DNA of 64,000 bases from Clostridia bacterium (GCA_017409575.1 JAFQSM010000038.1:89302-153301), one strand, 5' to 3'; shown: positions 32,790 to 43,103, numbered from the stretch's first letter. Program-made: numbers and translations. Notes: generated from the sequence alone by a model not told the origin.

Positions 32790-35700
32790 CTATATTTTGT
32801 AGTATTCTACCGCAGATTTAAACAATCCCATATCAAATTCGCCTTCAACATTCTTGTAAAGGCCTTTTGCCCATCTTTCGCTGTGTCCCATTTTGCCGAT
32901 AACTCTGCCGTCGGGAGATGTTATACCCTCGATTGCAAAGGTCGAGCCGTTGGGGTTAAATTGAATATCGTTGGTCGGGTTTCCGCTCAAATCAACATAC
33001 TGAGTAAGGATTTGTCCGTTTTCTGCCAGTTCCTTCACCAAGGCATCACTTGCCATAAATCTGCCTTCGCCGTGCGAAATCGGTACAGTATAAATATCAC
33101 CGACATTTGCATTGGCAAGCCAGGGTGACTTGCAGGAGGCAACCCTTGTCCGCACCAGTTTTGACTGGTGGCGCGAAATGGTGTTGTACGAAAGTGTCGG
33201 ACAATTCTCGTCTGTGTCAATAATTTTTCCGTAAGGAACAAGACCAAGTTTGATAAGTGCCTGGAAGCCGTTGCAGATACCGCACATAAGTCCGTCGCGC
33301 TCATCAAGAAGCTTTGTTGCTGCTTCTTTTATCTCGGGGTTACGGAAGAATGCTGTAATAAACTTAGCCGAACCGTCAGGCTCGTCACCGCCCGAGAAGC
33401 CACCGGGGATGAATACTATCTGGGATTCTTCCAAAGCTTTTGCAAAAGCCTCAACAGATTCTGCGATATCATTTGGGGTAAGATTTTTAATTACAAATAT
33501 TTCGGGTTCTGCTCCTGCATCGCGCATTGCCTTTGCTGTGTCAAACTCGCAGTTTGTACCCGGGAATACCGGAATAAGAACTTTCGGCTTTGCTACTCCG
33601 ATTTTCGGAGTTAGGCTTGACTCACCCTTAAAACTGAATGCCGGAATTTCCTTAGTTTCGGTTTCGATATTGCACGGATAGATTTTTTCAAGCTTGTCCT
33701 CATAAACCTTGCTTATTTCAGCAAGTTCCACAGTCTCGCCATTATAGCAAATGGTATCTTTTTCGGTAGTATGTCCCAAAGTCAAACCTACATTCTCGCT
33801 TTCAGCAAGTTCTACAACAAACGAACCATAGCTGTAACCAAAGATATCTTCCATTAAGACGCCTGAATCAAATTCAAAACCGATGCCGTTGCCCATTGCC
33901 ATTTTCATCACGCCCTCTGCAATGCCGCCATAAACAGGAGTGTAAGCCGCAAGCGCTTTGCCGCTTTTGACAAGGTCATTAACCTCTTTGAAGCACTCAA
34001 GCAAGCTTTCGGTTGTGGGAAGGCCGTTCTTGTCATATTCAGGCTTTATCCATACGACCTTGCTGCCTGCCTTTTTGAACTCGGGCGAAATAATATTCTT
34101 CACATTGTCGGTTGTAACGGCAAATGAAACAAGAGTCGGAGGAACATCAATATTTTCAAATGTACCGCTCATCGAATCCTTGCCGCCGATTGCCGCGATT
34201 TCCAAATTGCGCTGTGCATCAAGAGCACCAAGAAGAGCCGCCATTGGCTTGCCCCATCGTTTGGGGTCTTTTTTCGGTTTTTCGAAGTATTCCTGGAATG
34301 TGAGATACACATCCTTAAACTCGGCTCCTGTTGCCACAAGCTTGGAAACAGATTCAACCACAGCAAGATAAGCACTGTGATACGGGCTCTTTTCGGCAAT
34401 AAACGGATTGTATCCCCATGCCATAACCGAGCAGGTATCGGTATGCTTTTTCTCTACCGAAACCTTGTTTGCCATTGCCTGAATTGGAGTTAGTTGGAAC
34501 TTACCGCCAAACGGCATCAACACGGTTCCTGCACCGATTGTTGAGTCAAAGCGTTCTGAAAGTCCTCTCTTTGAGCAGACATTGAGGTCATCAGCAAGTG
34601 CCATAAATCCATCTTTGAAGTTTGCAGGAATTTGTTTGTCGAAGCTCTGTGGTTTTTCAGGCGCTATGTCTATATGTTTCTCGGCTCCGTTCGAGTTAAG
34701 AAACTCGCGCGAGATGTTTACGATTTCTTTGCCGTTCCAATGCATCACAAGGTATGGTTTTTCTTTAACTGTTGCAACAACAGTTGCCTCAAGATTCTCG
34801 CTCTTTGCAAGCTCACAAAATCTTTCGACATCTTTTGCTTCAACAACAACTGCCATTCTCTCCTGCGATTCACTGATTGCAAGCTCGGTTCCGTCAAGTC
34901 CCTCGTACTTTTTGGGGACTTTGTTAAGGTCAATCTCAAGTCCATCAGCAAGCTCGCCGATTGCAACCGAAACACCGCCTGCTCCAAAGTCATTACATCT
35001 TTTGATAAGGCGTGATGCCTCAGCGTTGCGGAACAGTCTTTGCAGCTTTCTTTCTTCGGGTGCGTTACCCTTTTGAACTTCTGCCCCGCAAGACTCCAAT
35101 GATTCAACTGTATGCGATTTTGACGAGCCTGTAGCACCGCCGCAACCGTCACGGCCTGTCTTTCCGCCAAGAAGAATTACCTTGTCGCCGTCTTCGGGTC
35201 TTTCGCGTCTTACATTTTCTTCGGGAGCAGCTGCAATAACAGCACCAATTTCCATACGCTTTGCAGCATAGCCATCATGATAAAGCTCGTCTACCTGACC
35301 GGTTGCAAGACCAATCTGGTTGCCGTACGAGCTGTAGCCTGCTGCCGCACCGGTAACAATCTTTCGCTGAGGAAGCTTGCCCTCAATTGTTTCGGAAACC
35401 GGCTTAAGCGGGTCTGCCGCGCCTGTCACACGCATAGCGGCATATACATAAGATCTTCCCGACAGCGGGTCACGGATTGCGCCGCCAATACATGTGGCAG
35501 CACCGCCAAACGGCTCGATTTCGGTCGGGTGGTTGTGTGTTTCGTTTTTAAAGAGCAGCAACCATTTTTCGTTTTTGCCCTCAATTTCAACATCAATCTT
35601 TACGGTACAAGCATTGATTTCTTCACTTTCGTCAAGTTTTTGAAGCTTGCCGTTTTTCTTAAGGCATTTTGCTGCAATTGTGCCGATATCCATAAGGTTG

Positions 35701-36482
35701 ATCGGTTTTGTTCTTCCGATGGCTTTCCTATCCTCGATATATCTGTCGTATGCCGCCTGAAGAAGCTCATCCTCAAACTTTACGCTGTCAATTGTTGTAA
35801 GAAATGTTGTATGACGGCAATGGTCTGACCAGTATGTGTCAATCATACGGATTTCGGTTATGGTCGGGTCGCGTTTTTCCGAAAGGAAGTACTGCTGACA
35901 GAATTTGATGTCGTCAATATCCATTGCAAGACCAAGCTCGTCAATCATACTTTGTAGTCCCACCTCGTCAAGTTTGCAAAAACCGTCAAGCGTTGCAACG
36001 GTTGTCGGGATTTCGTACTCTGTTTTAAGAGTATCAAATTTTTCAAGAGTTGCCTCTCTTGCCTCGACCGGATTGATAACATACTTTTTGATTGCTTCGA
36101 TATCTCCGTCTGTCAGATTGCCGTACAAAAGATAAACCTTTGCCGCCTTAACAGTCGGGCGTTCGCCCTTTGATATAAGCTGGATACATTCCTCGGCTGA
36201 ATTTGCACGAAGGTCAAACTGTCCCGGCAAAAACTCAACAGCAAACACAGCATCCGAGTCAATATTCAATTCTTCTGACGCGATATCAAGCTGAGGCTCC
36301 GAAAAAACTGTGCCTTTGCAATAATCAAAAAGCTCCTTGTCTATATTCTCCACATCATATCTGTTGATAATGCGAAGGTCAGCAAGGCCCTTTATCTGAA
36401 GTAGCTTTACCAAATCATTTTTAAGCGACTTTGCCTCTGCCGCAAGTTCGCTTTTCTTCTCAACATAAACTCTGTAAACCAT
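32790..36482 (-). CDS. purL: Phosphoribosylformylglycinamidine synthase, single-chain type
   Basis: 1230 residues, the large single-polypeptide form, here in the compact Clostridial variant. An N-terminal PurS-like region is followed by the two synthase halves (DTYWSDHCRHTTFLT and later motifs GGKTGRDGCGGATGSS, GGKDSMSGTF). A class I glutaminase domain ends the chain, with nucleophile Cys in MCGICNGFQ and the HGEGRF His. It converts FGAR to FGAM with glutamine and ATP. It is separated from purD by 17 bp. Confidence 0.97.
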   Translation of the reverse strand: MVYRVYVEKKSELAAEAKSLKNDLVKLLQIKGLADLRIINRYDVENIDKELFDYCKGTVFSEPQLDIASEELNIDSDAVFAVEFLPGQFDLRANSAEECIQLISKGERPTVKAAKVYLLYGNLTDGDIEAIKKYVINPVEAREATLEKFDTLKTEYEIPTTVATLDGFCKLDEVGLQSMIDELGLAMDIDDIKFCQQYFLSEKRDPTITEIRMIDTYWSDHCRHTTFLTTIDSVKFEDELLQAAYDRYIEDRKAIGRTKPINLMDIGTIAAKCLKKNGKLQKLDESEEINACTVKIDVEIEGKNEKWLLLFKNETHNHPTEIEPFGGAATCIGGAIRDPLSGRSYVYAAMRVTGAADPLKPVSETIEGKLPQRKIVTGAAAGYSSYGNQIGLATGQVDELYHDGYAAKRMEIGAVIAAAPEENVRRERPEDGDKVILLGGKTGRDGCGGATGSSKSHTVESLESCGAEVQKGNAPEERKLQRLFRNAEASRLIKRCNDFGAGGVSVAIGELADGLEIDLNKVPKKYEGLDGTELAISESQERMAVVVEAKDVERFCELAKSENLEATVVATVKEKPYLVMHWNGKEIVNISREFLNSNGAEKHIDIAPEKPQSFDKQIPANFKDGFMALADDLNVCSKRGLSERFDSTIGAGTVLMPFGGKFQLTPIQAMANKVSVEKKHTDTCSVMAWGYNPFIAEKSPYHSAYLAVVESVSKLVATGAEFKDVYLTFQEYFEKPKKDPKRWGKPMAALLGALDAQRNLEIAAIGGKDSMSGTFENIDVPPTLVSFAVTTDNVKNIISPEFKKAGSKVVWIKPEYDKNGLPTTESLLECFKEVNDLVKSGKALAAYTPVYGGIAEGVMKMAMGNGIGFEFDSGVLMEDIFGYSYGSFVVELAESENVGLTLGHTTEKDTICYNGETVELAEISKVYEDKLEKIYPCNIETETKEIPAFSFKGESSLTPKIGVAKPKVLIPVFPGTNCEFDTAKAMRDAGAEPEIFVIKNLTPNDIAESVEAFAKALEESQIVFIPGGFSGGDEPDGSAKFITAFFRNPEIKEAATKLLDERDGLMCGICNGFQALIKLGLVPYGKIIDTDENCPTLSYNTISRHQSKLVRTRVASCKSPWLANANVGDIYTVPISHGEGRFMASDALVKELAENGQILTQYVDLSGNPTNDIQFNPNGSTFAIEGITSPDGRVIGKMGHSERWAKGLYKNVEGEFDMGLFKSAVEYYKI

Positions 36483-36499
36483 ACTTTAGCGTTCCTTTC

Positions 36500-37759
36500 T
36501 TATTTTTTTGCCAGAAGTGCTTTTTTTCCTATATCAGTTCTGTAATAAGCATTGCCGAACTTGACAGTCTTTACGGTTTCGTATGAAGCCTTGATTGCCG
36601 CATCAAGAGTATCACCGACTTCGGTAACACCCAAAACTCTGCCGCCTGCTGTCAAAAGTTTTTCGCCGTCAAGCTTTGCACCGGCAACATAAATATTCTT
36701 ATCCTTTGGCATATCAATCTCAAATCCGGATTCGTACTTTTGTGGATAGCCGTCTGATGCCATAACAACGCAGCAAGCCGACTTGTCCGAAAATTTGATT
36801 TCGGCACTTTCAAGAGTTCCGTTTGCGGTGTGCTGCATAATTTCAAAAAGGTCTGATTCAAGAAGCGGCAAAACAACCTGGGTTTCGGGGTCGCCAAAAC
36901 GACAGTTGTATTCGATAACCTTTGGTCCCTTTTCGGTAAGCATAAGTCCAAAGTAAAGACAGCCTTTAAATGTGCGTCCCTCTTTGTTCATTGCCTCAAT
37001 TGTGGGAAGGAATATCTTTTCCATACACTCGTCGGCTATTTCTTTTGTATAATAGGGGTTTGGAGCAATTGTGCCCATACCGCCGGTGTTAAGTCCCTCG
37101 TCATTATCCTTTGCGCGTTTGTGGTCCATAGACGAAACCATCGGAACAACCATCTTGCCGTCAGTAAAGGACAGTACCGACACCTCGGGTCCTGTCAGAA
37201 ATTCTTCAATAACAACATTGTTTCCGCTGTCACCAAATACCTTGTCCTCCATCATTGACTTCACGGCATTTTTTGCTTCTTCACGGGTCTGCGCAATAAT
37301 TACACCCTTGCCAAGTGCCAATCCGTCAGCTTTGATAACGGTGGGAATCGGCGCGGTTTCGAGGTAACTGAGGGCTTTTGACATATCATCAAAAACCTCG
37401 TACTCGGCTGTCGGAATGCCATATTTTTTCATAAGGTTTTTCGAGAAAACCTTGCTGCCCTCAATAATTGCTGCATTTGCCTTTGGCCCAAAGCAGGGAA
37501 TTCCTACCTCGTTAAGCGCATCAACCGCGCCCAAAACAAGCGGGTCATCAGGTGCAACAACTGCAAAATCAATTTTTTCGGCTACTGCAAAGTCACAGAT
37601 TTTTTCGATGTCCTTTGCACCTATATCAATACACTTTGCATCGTGAGCAATACCTCCATTGCCTGGAAGTGCAAAAATCTCGGTCACATTTTTACTTTCT
37701 TTAAGCTTTTTAATGATGGCGTGTTCACGACCGCCACCGCCAACTACCATAATTTTCAT
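36500..37759 (-). CDS. purD: Phosphoribosylamine-glycine ligase PurD
   Basis: 419 residues, standard length. The glycine-rich start MVVGGGGREHAI, the ATP-grasp core (PTVIKADGLALGKGVIIAQT) and MSSMDHKRAKDND, NTGGMGTIAPNPYY, YNCRFGDPETQVVLP are intact. It joins glycine to phosphoribosylamine. The start has GAAAGG upstream. It follows repeat C of the cluster. Confidence 0.97.
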   Translation of the reverse strand: MKIMVVGGGGREHAIIKKLKESKNVTEIFALPGNGGIAHDAKCIDIGAKDIEKICDFAVAEKIDFAVVAPDDPLVLGAVDALNEVGIPCFGPKANAAIIEGSKVFSKNLMKKYGIPTAEYEVFDDMSKALSYLETAPIPTVIKADGLALGKGVIIAQTREEAKNAVKSMMEDKVFGDSGNNVVIEEFLTGPEVSVLSFTDGKMVVPMVSSMDHKRAKDNDEGLNTGGMGTIAPNPYYTKEIADECMEKIFLPTIEAMNKEGRTFKGCLYFGLMLTEKGPKVIEYNCRFGDPETQVVLPLLESDLFEIMQHTANGTLESAEIKFSDKSACCVVMASDGYPQKYESGFEIDMPKDKNIYVAGAKLDGEKLLTAGGRVLGVTEVGDTLDAAIKASYETVKTVKFGNAYYRTDIGKKALLAKK

Positions 37760-37800
37760 AAATTCAAAACCTTTCGGACATATTTATTAAAAACATCAGG

Positions 37801-37924
37801 TGTGAGATAAATTTGATGCAGAACGCATAAACTGAGTCCCGCCGCTGTGCTATGTGCACCGCAAGTGGCGAGGTTTATGCGTAGCACAAATCTTTTGTGC
37901 GGTATGCGCAAATTTATCCACACA
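37801..37924. repeat. Long imperfect inverted repeat C in the purine cluster
   Basis: TGTGAGATAAATTTG (37801-37815) pairs with CAAATTTATCCACACA (37909-37924). Inside, ACGCATAAAC and GTTTATGCGT pair, as do GCACAAA and TTTGTGC. This nested fold fills the gap between purD and the AICAR transformylase gene. Confidence 0.75.
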
Positions 37925-37928
37925 TTTC

Positions 37929-39113
37929 TTAATGATGGAAAAGACGCATCTTAGTAAATGCCATCACCATTCCATTCTTATTACATTCTTCGATTACATT
38001 ATCATCACGGATTGAACCGCCCGGCTCGGCAATGTAAGAAACACCGCTTTTTGCCGCTCTTTCGATGTTGTCACCAAATGGAAAGAATGCATCGCTTCCA
38101 AGTGCAACACCCTTAATTCCTGCAAGATATGCTTTCTTTTCTTCTCTTGTAAGGGGTTCGGGCTTTTGTGAGAAGAGCTTTTCCCACTTTCCGTCTGCCA
38201 GAACATCCTCTGCATCGTCAGAAATGTAAATGTCAATTGTATTGTCACGGTCGGGTCTTCCGATTGTATCAAGGAACGGCAGATTCAGAACTTTTTCGTG
38301 CTGACGAAGGTGCCAGATATCTGCTTTGTTTCCTGCAAGGCGAGTACAATGAATCCTTGACTGTTGCCCCGCACCCACACCGATTGCCTGACCATCTTTT
38401 GCAAAGCAAACAGAGTTACTCTGTGTATATTTGAGAGTAATAAGCGCAATAATCAAATCTCTTTTTGCAGAATCAGGCATTTCCTTATTCTCGGTAACGA
38501 TTTCAGTAAGCAATTCTTCATCAATCTTAAAGTTGTTTCTGCCCTGCTCAAAGGTAACACCAAAAACCATCTTTTTCTCCTGCTCTGCTGGAACAAAATC
38601 AGGGTCAATCTTTACTATGTTGTAATTTCCTTTTCTTTTGCTCTTTAATATTTCAAGTGCCTCGTCGGTATAGCCGGGAGCAATAACGCCGTCCGAAACC
38701 ACTCTTTTTATAAGGTTTGCGGTTGTCACATCACAAACATCACTGAGGGCAATCCAGTCACCGAATGAAGACATACGGTCGGTACCTCTTGCACGGGCAT
38801 AAGCGGTTGCCAAAGGTGACTCGTCAAGTCCCTCGATGTCATCAACAAAGCACGCTTTTTTAAGGTTTTCGCTCATTGGTATTCCAACCGCTGCCGAAGT
38901 AGGGCTTACATGCTTGAACGATGTTGCTGCAGGCATACCAAGAGCTTCTTTAAGTTCTTTTACAAGCTGCCAACTGTTGAAGGCATCAAGAAAATTGATG
39001 TAGCCGGGTCTTCCTGAAAGTATCTCAAAAGGAAGTTCGCTGCCGTCTTCCATAAAAACTCTTGCCGGCTTTTGATTGGGGTTGCATCCGTATTTAAGTT
39101 CAAACTCTTTCAT
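37929..39113 (-). CDS. AICAR transformylase, stand-alone (split PurH)
   Basis: 394 residues holding only the transformylase half of PurH. Motifs include YGCNPNQKPA, SFKHVSPTSAAVG, the RGTDRMSSFGDW segment, GQQSRIHCTRLAG and SDAFFPFGDN. The N-terminal IMP cyclohydrolase (MGS-like) domain of ordinary PurH (about 520 residues) is absent, and the ring closure must be done by the separate gene at 39136-39855. It uses 10-formyl-THF made by fhs. This arrangement is known in some Clostridia and archaea. Confidence 0.93.
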   Translation of the reverse strand: MKEFELKYGCNPNQKPARVFMEDGSELPFEILSGRPGYINFLDAFNSWQLVKELKEALGMPAATSFKHVSPTSAAVGIPMSENLKKACFVDDIEGLDESPLATAYARARGTDRMSSFGDWIALSDVCDVTTANLIKRVVSDGVIAPGYTDEALEILKSKRKGNYNIVKIDPDFVPAEQEKKMVFGVTFEQGRNNFKIDEELLTEIVTENKEMPDSAKRDLIIALITLKYTQSNSVCFAKDGQAIGVGAGQQSRIHCTRLAGNKADIWHLRQHEKVLNLPFLDTIGRPDRDNTIDIYISDDAEDVLADGKWEKLFSQKPEPLTREEKKAYLAGIKGVALGSDAFFPFGDNIERAAKSGVSYIAEPGGSIRDDNVIEECNKNGMVMAFTKMRLFHH

Positions 39114-39135
39114 TTGTATTCAATCCTTTCGTCTT

Positions 39136-39855
39136 TCAGGCATTTTTGTTTATCATACGATTTGTCTCTTTGCCTGTTTCAAGATCAACAAATCTTACAT
39201 AAATCGAAATCTTGTTTGCTTCATTGAGGTTTGTCCAGATGTTTTGAGTAAACTCATCAATATCATTGGGGATTTTTACCCGTTCGGGCTCACCACAGAA
39301 TGTAGGGATTGGATTGCCGTCACACATATAAGTGTGAATAAAATGTCCCACCCCTGCAAGAGATTTGTACGAATAATTAAATCTGTTGCACGCACTGCCT
39401 TCGGCATCTGCACTTTTGAGAATGCTCATTTTGTAATCAAAATCACTGTTCTCAAAGGTAAGCATTCCGCTTATGCGAGGTGTCCAGTTGGGTGCATCCG
39501 GCTCAAACTCTCGGGTTTCGAGTGCTTCTTCAAATGTTTTTCCTTTTTCCAGAAACTCAATAACTGTATCGGTCTGGTCACCGTTTGTGACAACCAGCTT
39601 GTTTTCGTGCTTTCTTACCGGCGAGTAGATAATAAGCGACGGGTCCTCCACCTTTGATGCATCAAAGGGATGAATAACAACCTCGCTGCCGTTTTCGATA
39701 AAAACGCGGTTGCGGCTGTTTTCGGACCTGCCCATAATAAAGTATGCAAACACCGCAGATTTTTCGTCCTCGCTTTTGCCGATTACAATACCTCTGCCGA
39801 CATACGAATTATCCTTTATAAGCTCACCTATATTATTTGTCTCGTAAATATTCAT
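39136..39855 (-). CDS. IMP cyclohydrolase, PurO-like
   Basis: 239 residues from the ATG at 39855 (MNIYETNN), chosen for AGGAGA upstream. The family start IGELIKDNSYVGRGIVIGKS and the middle YFIMGRSENSRNRVF match the IMP_cyclohydrolase family best known from the archaeal PurO enzyme. It closes FAICAR to IMP. The gene lies 22 bp ahead of the stand-alone transformylase, replacing the missing half of PurH. Confidence 0.88.
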   Translation of the reverse strand: MNIYETNNIGELIKDNSYVGRGIVIGKSEDEKSAVFAYFIMGRSENSRNRVFIENGSEVVIHPFDASKVEDPSLIIYSPVRKHENKLVVTNGDQTDTVIEFLEKGKTFEEALETREFEPDAPNWTPRISGMLTFENSDFDYKMSILKSADAEGSACNRFNYSYKSLAGVGHFIHTYMCDGNPIPTFCGEPERVKIPNDIDEFTQNIWTNLNEANKISIYVRFVDLETGKETNRMINKNA

Positions 39856-39869
39856 AAGGTTTCTCCTAT

Positions 39870-40475
39870 CTATTTCACAATTTCTGCCGAAACCATTTCT
39901 GCCGCTCTTGGCAAAAGCAGCCATTCGGCTTCCTGCATTACTCTTTTTTGCAAGGTCTCGGGGGTGTCTGTTTCCTGAATCTCGACAGCCTTCTGAAGTA
40001 TGATTTCGCCGCCGTCAGGGATTTCATTAACAAAATGCACAGTCGCACCGGTAACCTTTACGCCGTACTCAATCGCCGCTTCGTGAACACGAAGTCCATA
40101 AAAGCCTTTTCCGCAAAACGACGGAATAAGCGACGGATGAACATTGATTATCCGTTTGGGGAAGCGTTTTGTAAAATTCTCACTGAGTATGCACATAAAT
40201 CCTGCAAGAATAATCAAATCTATTTTGTTCTCACTAAGGACCGAAACAAGTCCTTCTTCAAAAGCCGCCTGGCTTCCCAAAGCTTTTTTCGAAACAACTG
40301 CCGTTTTTATCCCGGCGTTTTGGGCACGGGTAAGTGCATACGCATCCTCGTTGTTTGAAACCACCAGCGAAAGCGTACCAGATTTGATAATTCCTGACTT
40401 TTCAGCATCGATAAGTGCCTGAAGGTTTGTTCCGCCGCCCGAAACAAAAACTGCAATTTTAGCCTTTCTTAGCAT
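39870..40475 (-). CDS. purN: Phosphoribosylglycinamide formyltransferase PurN
   Basis: 201 residues. [20 protein letters not shown] is the phosphate-binding start. [31 protein letters not shown] gives the catalytic Asn and His, and the Asp lies in [10 protein letters not shown]. It transfers the formyl group of 10-formyl-THF to GAR. It overlaps the purM end by 7 bases. Confidence 0.96.
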   Translation of the reverse strand: MLRKAKIAVFVSGGGTNLQALIDAEKSGIIKSGTLSLVVSNNEDAYALTRAQNAGIKTAVVSKKALGSQAAFEEGLVSVLSENKIDLIILAGFMCILSENFTKRFPKRIINVHPSLIPSFCGKGFYGLRVHEAAIEYGVKVTGATVHFVNEIPDGGEIILQKAVEIQETDTPETLQKRVMQEAEWLLLPRAAEMVSAEIVK

Positions 40476-41509
40476 ATAACCACACCTTCGTCACTCTTGA
40501 TGATTTCGCCCATAACATATGCATCTTCGCCATTAGCACGCAAAATTTCTACAGCTGATGCTGCATCTTCTTTTGCAACAACAACGCTCATGCCAACGCC
40601 CATATTAAAGGTGTTGAACATATCTCTTTCGGGGATGTTACCTGTCTTTGCAATAAGTTCAAAGATGGGCAGAACTTTTACTGCACTTCTTTCGATTTTT
40701 GCGCCATAGCCCTTGGGGATACTTCTTGGGATATTCTCATAAAAACCGCCGCCTGTGATGTGCGAAACTGCTTTAACAGTAACTTCATCAAAAAGTGCAA
40801 GCATCGGCTTTACATAAATTTTTGTGGGGGTCAGAAGAGTTTCGCCAACCGACTTTCCGCCAAGTTCTGCACGAGGAGCCTTTATGTCAGCGTTCTCAAC
40901 ATCAAAAACCTTGCGGACAAGTGAAAATCCGTTTGAATGAACTCCGCTTGACGGAAGCGCGATAATAACATCGCCCTCGGTTATTGTTTTGTTGTTAAGA
41001 ACCTTGTCCTTGTCAACAACGCCAACCGAAAATCCTGCCAAATCGTATTCGTCTTCAGGATAAAATCCGGGCATTTCGGCAGTCTCGCCACCAATAAGCG
41101 CACAACCTGACTGAACACAGCCCTCTGCAACGCCTTTAACTATGTCTGCAACTTTTTCGGGATAGTTTTTGCCGACAGCAATATAGTCAAGAAAGAAAAG
41201 TGGCTTTGCTCCACAGCAGATAATATCATTTACGCACATAGCCACACAGTCAATACCAACTGTGTCATGCTTGTCCATCAAAAACGCCATTTTCAACTTT
41301 GTTCCAACGCCGTCAGTTCCGCTTACCAGCACAGGCTTTTGAATACCTGTAAGGTCCATCTCAAAAAGTCCGCCAAAACCGCCGATGTCGGATGCCGCAC
41401 CCTTTGTGATAGTTTTTGCAATATGCTGTTTCATAAGTTCAACAGCCTTATAACCGGCAGTAATATCAACACCTGCTGCCTTATAACTTTCGCTAAAGCT
41501 CTTTTCCAT
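40469..41509 (-). CDS. purM: AIR synthetase PurM
   Basis: 346 residues, standard. [28 protein letters not shown] ([25 protein letters not shown]) and [11 protein letters not shown] are the family signature. It converts FGAM to AIR with ATP. GAAAGGA precedes the start. Confidence 0.97.
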   Translation of the reverse strand: MEKSFSESYKAAGVDITAGYKAVELMKQHIAKTITKGAASDIGGFGGLFEMDLTGIQKPVLVSGTDGVGTKLKMAFLMDKHDTVGIDCVAMCVNDIICCGAKPLFFLDYIAVGKNYPEKVADIVKGVAEGCVQSGCALIGGETAEMPGFYPEDEYDLAGFSVGVVDKDKVLNNKTITEGDVIIALPSSGVHSNGFSLVRKVFDVENADIKAPRAELGGKSVGETLLTPTKIYVKPMLALFDEVTVKAVSHITGGGFYENIPRSIPKGYGAKIERSAVKVLPIFELIAKTGNIPERDMFNTFNMGVGMSVVVAKEDAASAVEILRANGEDAYVMGEIIKSDEGVVIC

Positions 41510-41595
41510 TTTCTTTTATCCTTTCTGTATTTCCAAAAATAAATTTATTTATATACGCTTAAACAAATTACCAAATAACCGCGGAAAAATATTAT

Positions 41596-41659
41596 AGCGT
41601 AATCAAATCTAATCCGAAGCTGTGCTTGCTGCACAGCGAGCGGTGTAATTTGATTGCGT
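41596..41659. repeat. Imperfect inverted repeat D in the purine cluster
   Basis: GCGTAATCAAAT (near 41597-41608) and ATTTGATTGCGT (41648-41659) form the outer arms and CTGTGC/GCACAG the inner ones. It lies in the 172 bp gap between purM and purF. Confidence 0.7.
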
Positions 41660-41681
41660 GATGATGTTTTTCACAAGTTAT

Positions 41682-43103
41682 CTATTCTTTGCCCGACCAG
41701 CAATATGTGCACAACTTACACGGGTCAAGTCCGATTGCTTTGATTACACCGTCAAGCGACTGAAAGTCAAGCGAATCAAAACCAAATTTTTCGCTTATGG
41801 TCTCCCTCAGCTTTTTGCCTCTTTCGGTGTTGCCGTCGCTGTACTCTTCTATGTGGTTAAAGCCTTCTTCTCCTTCAAGCTCCATCACAGTTTGTCTTGC
41901 AATAAGCTCCATTTCGTTTTTGCTGCTTGTAAAGTTGAGGTATTTGCATCCGTGCATAATCGGCGGACAAGCCGAGCGCATATGCACCGATTTTGCCCCA
42001 TGCTGATAAAGGAAGTCAACCGTTTCTTTAAGCTGTGTTCCTCTGACAATCGAGTCATCCACGAAGAGCAAATTCTTGCCCTCAATCAACTCGTGTATCG
42101 GCACTTGCTTCATCCTTGCAATCTTAATTCTGTCACTTTGATGCTTTGGGGTAAAGCTGCGCGGCCAAGTGGGGGTGTACTTGATAAAAGGTCTTGCAAA
42201 AGGAATTCCGCTTTCGTTTGCATATCCGATTGCGTGAGGTGTGCCCGAATCAGGAACACCGCTTACAAAGTCGATATCCTCAGCCTTGCCGTTTGCTTTG
42301 TCGGTCTGTGCCATAATGGCACCGTTGCGGTATCTCATTGTCTCGACATTTTTGCCCTCATAAACCGAGTTTGGATAGCCGTAATAACTCCACAAAAATG
42401 CGCAAATTTTCATTTCCTTGCCAGGTTTTACAAGCTGTTTGATTCCATCAAGGGTAATTTCAACCGCCTCGCCCGGGCCAAGCTCCATTTCGTCATCATA
42501 TCCAAGCTTTTTGTAAGCAAAATCCTCAAACGACACGGCATATCCGTCTTCATTCTTGCCGATAAGGATTGGGAGTCTGCCAAGCTTATCACGAGCGGCA
42601 ATCAGCTTGCCATCGTTAGTAAGGATCAGAATCGAAACCGTGCCCTCGACCACATCGTGAACATACTCGATGCCCTCGGCAAAGGTCTCTTTTTGATTTA
42701 TAAGAGCTGCCACAAGGTCAGTCGAATTGACCTTTCCGCCTGTCATAACGCCAAAATGTCCGCCCTTTTGCAGATATTTTTCTATAAGTTCCTCGGCATT
42801 GTTTATTCTGCCGATTGTCGCAATCGCATAGGTGCCAACCTCGGACCTTATCAAAAGTGGCTGGGGGTCCGAGTCACTTATAACACCGATTGCCGAATTC
42901 CCCTTCATTTCGTTGAATACATTGTCGAATTTGGTCCTGAAAGGAGTATTTTCAATGTTGTGAATATCTCTTTGCAAACCGATTTCGCTGTCATAAGCTG
43001 CAATTCCGCCGCGACGGGTTCCAAGATGCGAATGATAGTCCGCACCAAAGAATACATCTGCTATAGCATCGTGCCGGCTTATGGTTCCAAAAAATCCGCC
43101 CAT
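41682..43103 (-). CDS. purF: Amidophosphoribosyltransferase PurF, glutaminase Cys absent
   Basis: 473 residues. The phosphoribosyltransferase half is complete, with the PRPP loop NLLFVDDSIVRGTQLKETV, and C-terminal cysteines in DPCKLCTYCWSGKE that may hold a metal or Fe-S cluster as in Bacillus PurF. The N-terminal glutaminase domain is present in outline (YHSHLGTRRGGIAAY) but starts MGGFFGT, where a catalytic Cys (CGVFG) is expected. A class II glutaminase cannot work without it. The enzyme may therefore use ammonia or a separate glutaminase. No other purF is in this window. Confidence 0.9.
   Translation of the reverse strand: MGGFFGTISRHDAIADVFFGADYHSHLGTRRGGIAAYDSEIGLQRDIHNIENTPFRTKFDNVFNEMKGNSAIGVISDSDPQPLLIRSEVGTYAIATIGRINNAEELIEKYLQKGGHFGVMTGGKVNSTDLVAALINQKETFAEGIEYVHDVVEGTVSILILTNDGKLIAARDKLGRLPILIGKNEDGYAVSFEDFAYKKLGYDDEMELGPGEAVEITLDGIKQLVKPGKEMKICAFLWSYYGYPNSVYEGKNVETMRYRNGAIMAQTDKANGKAEDIDFVSGVPDSGTPHAIGYANESGIPFARPFIKYTPTWPRSFTPKHQSDRIKIARMKQVPIHELIEGKNLLFVDDSIVRGTQLKETVDFLYQHGAKSVHMRSACPPIMHGCKYLNFTSSKNEMELIARQTVMELEGEEGFNHIEEYSDGNTERGKKLRETISEKFGFDSLDFQSLDGVIKAIGLDPCKLCTYCWSGKE

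Noticed and set aside
37801..37924. A riboswitch in the purD-transformylase gap
   Set aside because: It folds as a long inverted repeat and shows none of the conserved words of purine, ZTP or THF aptamers.
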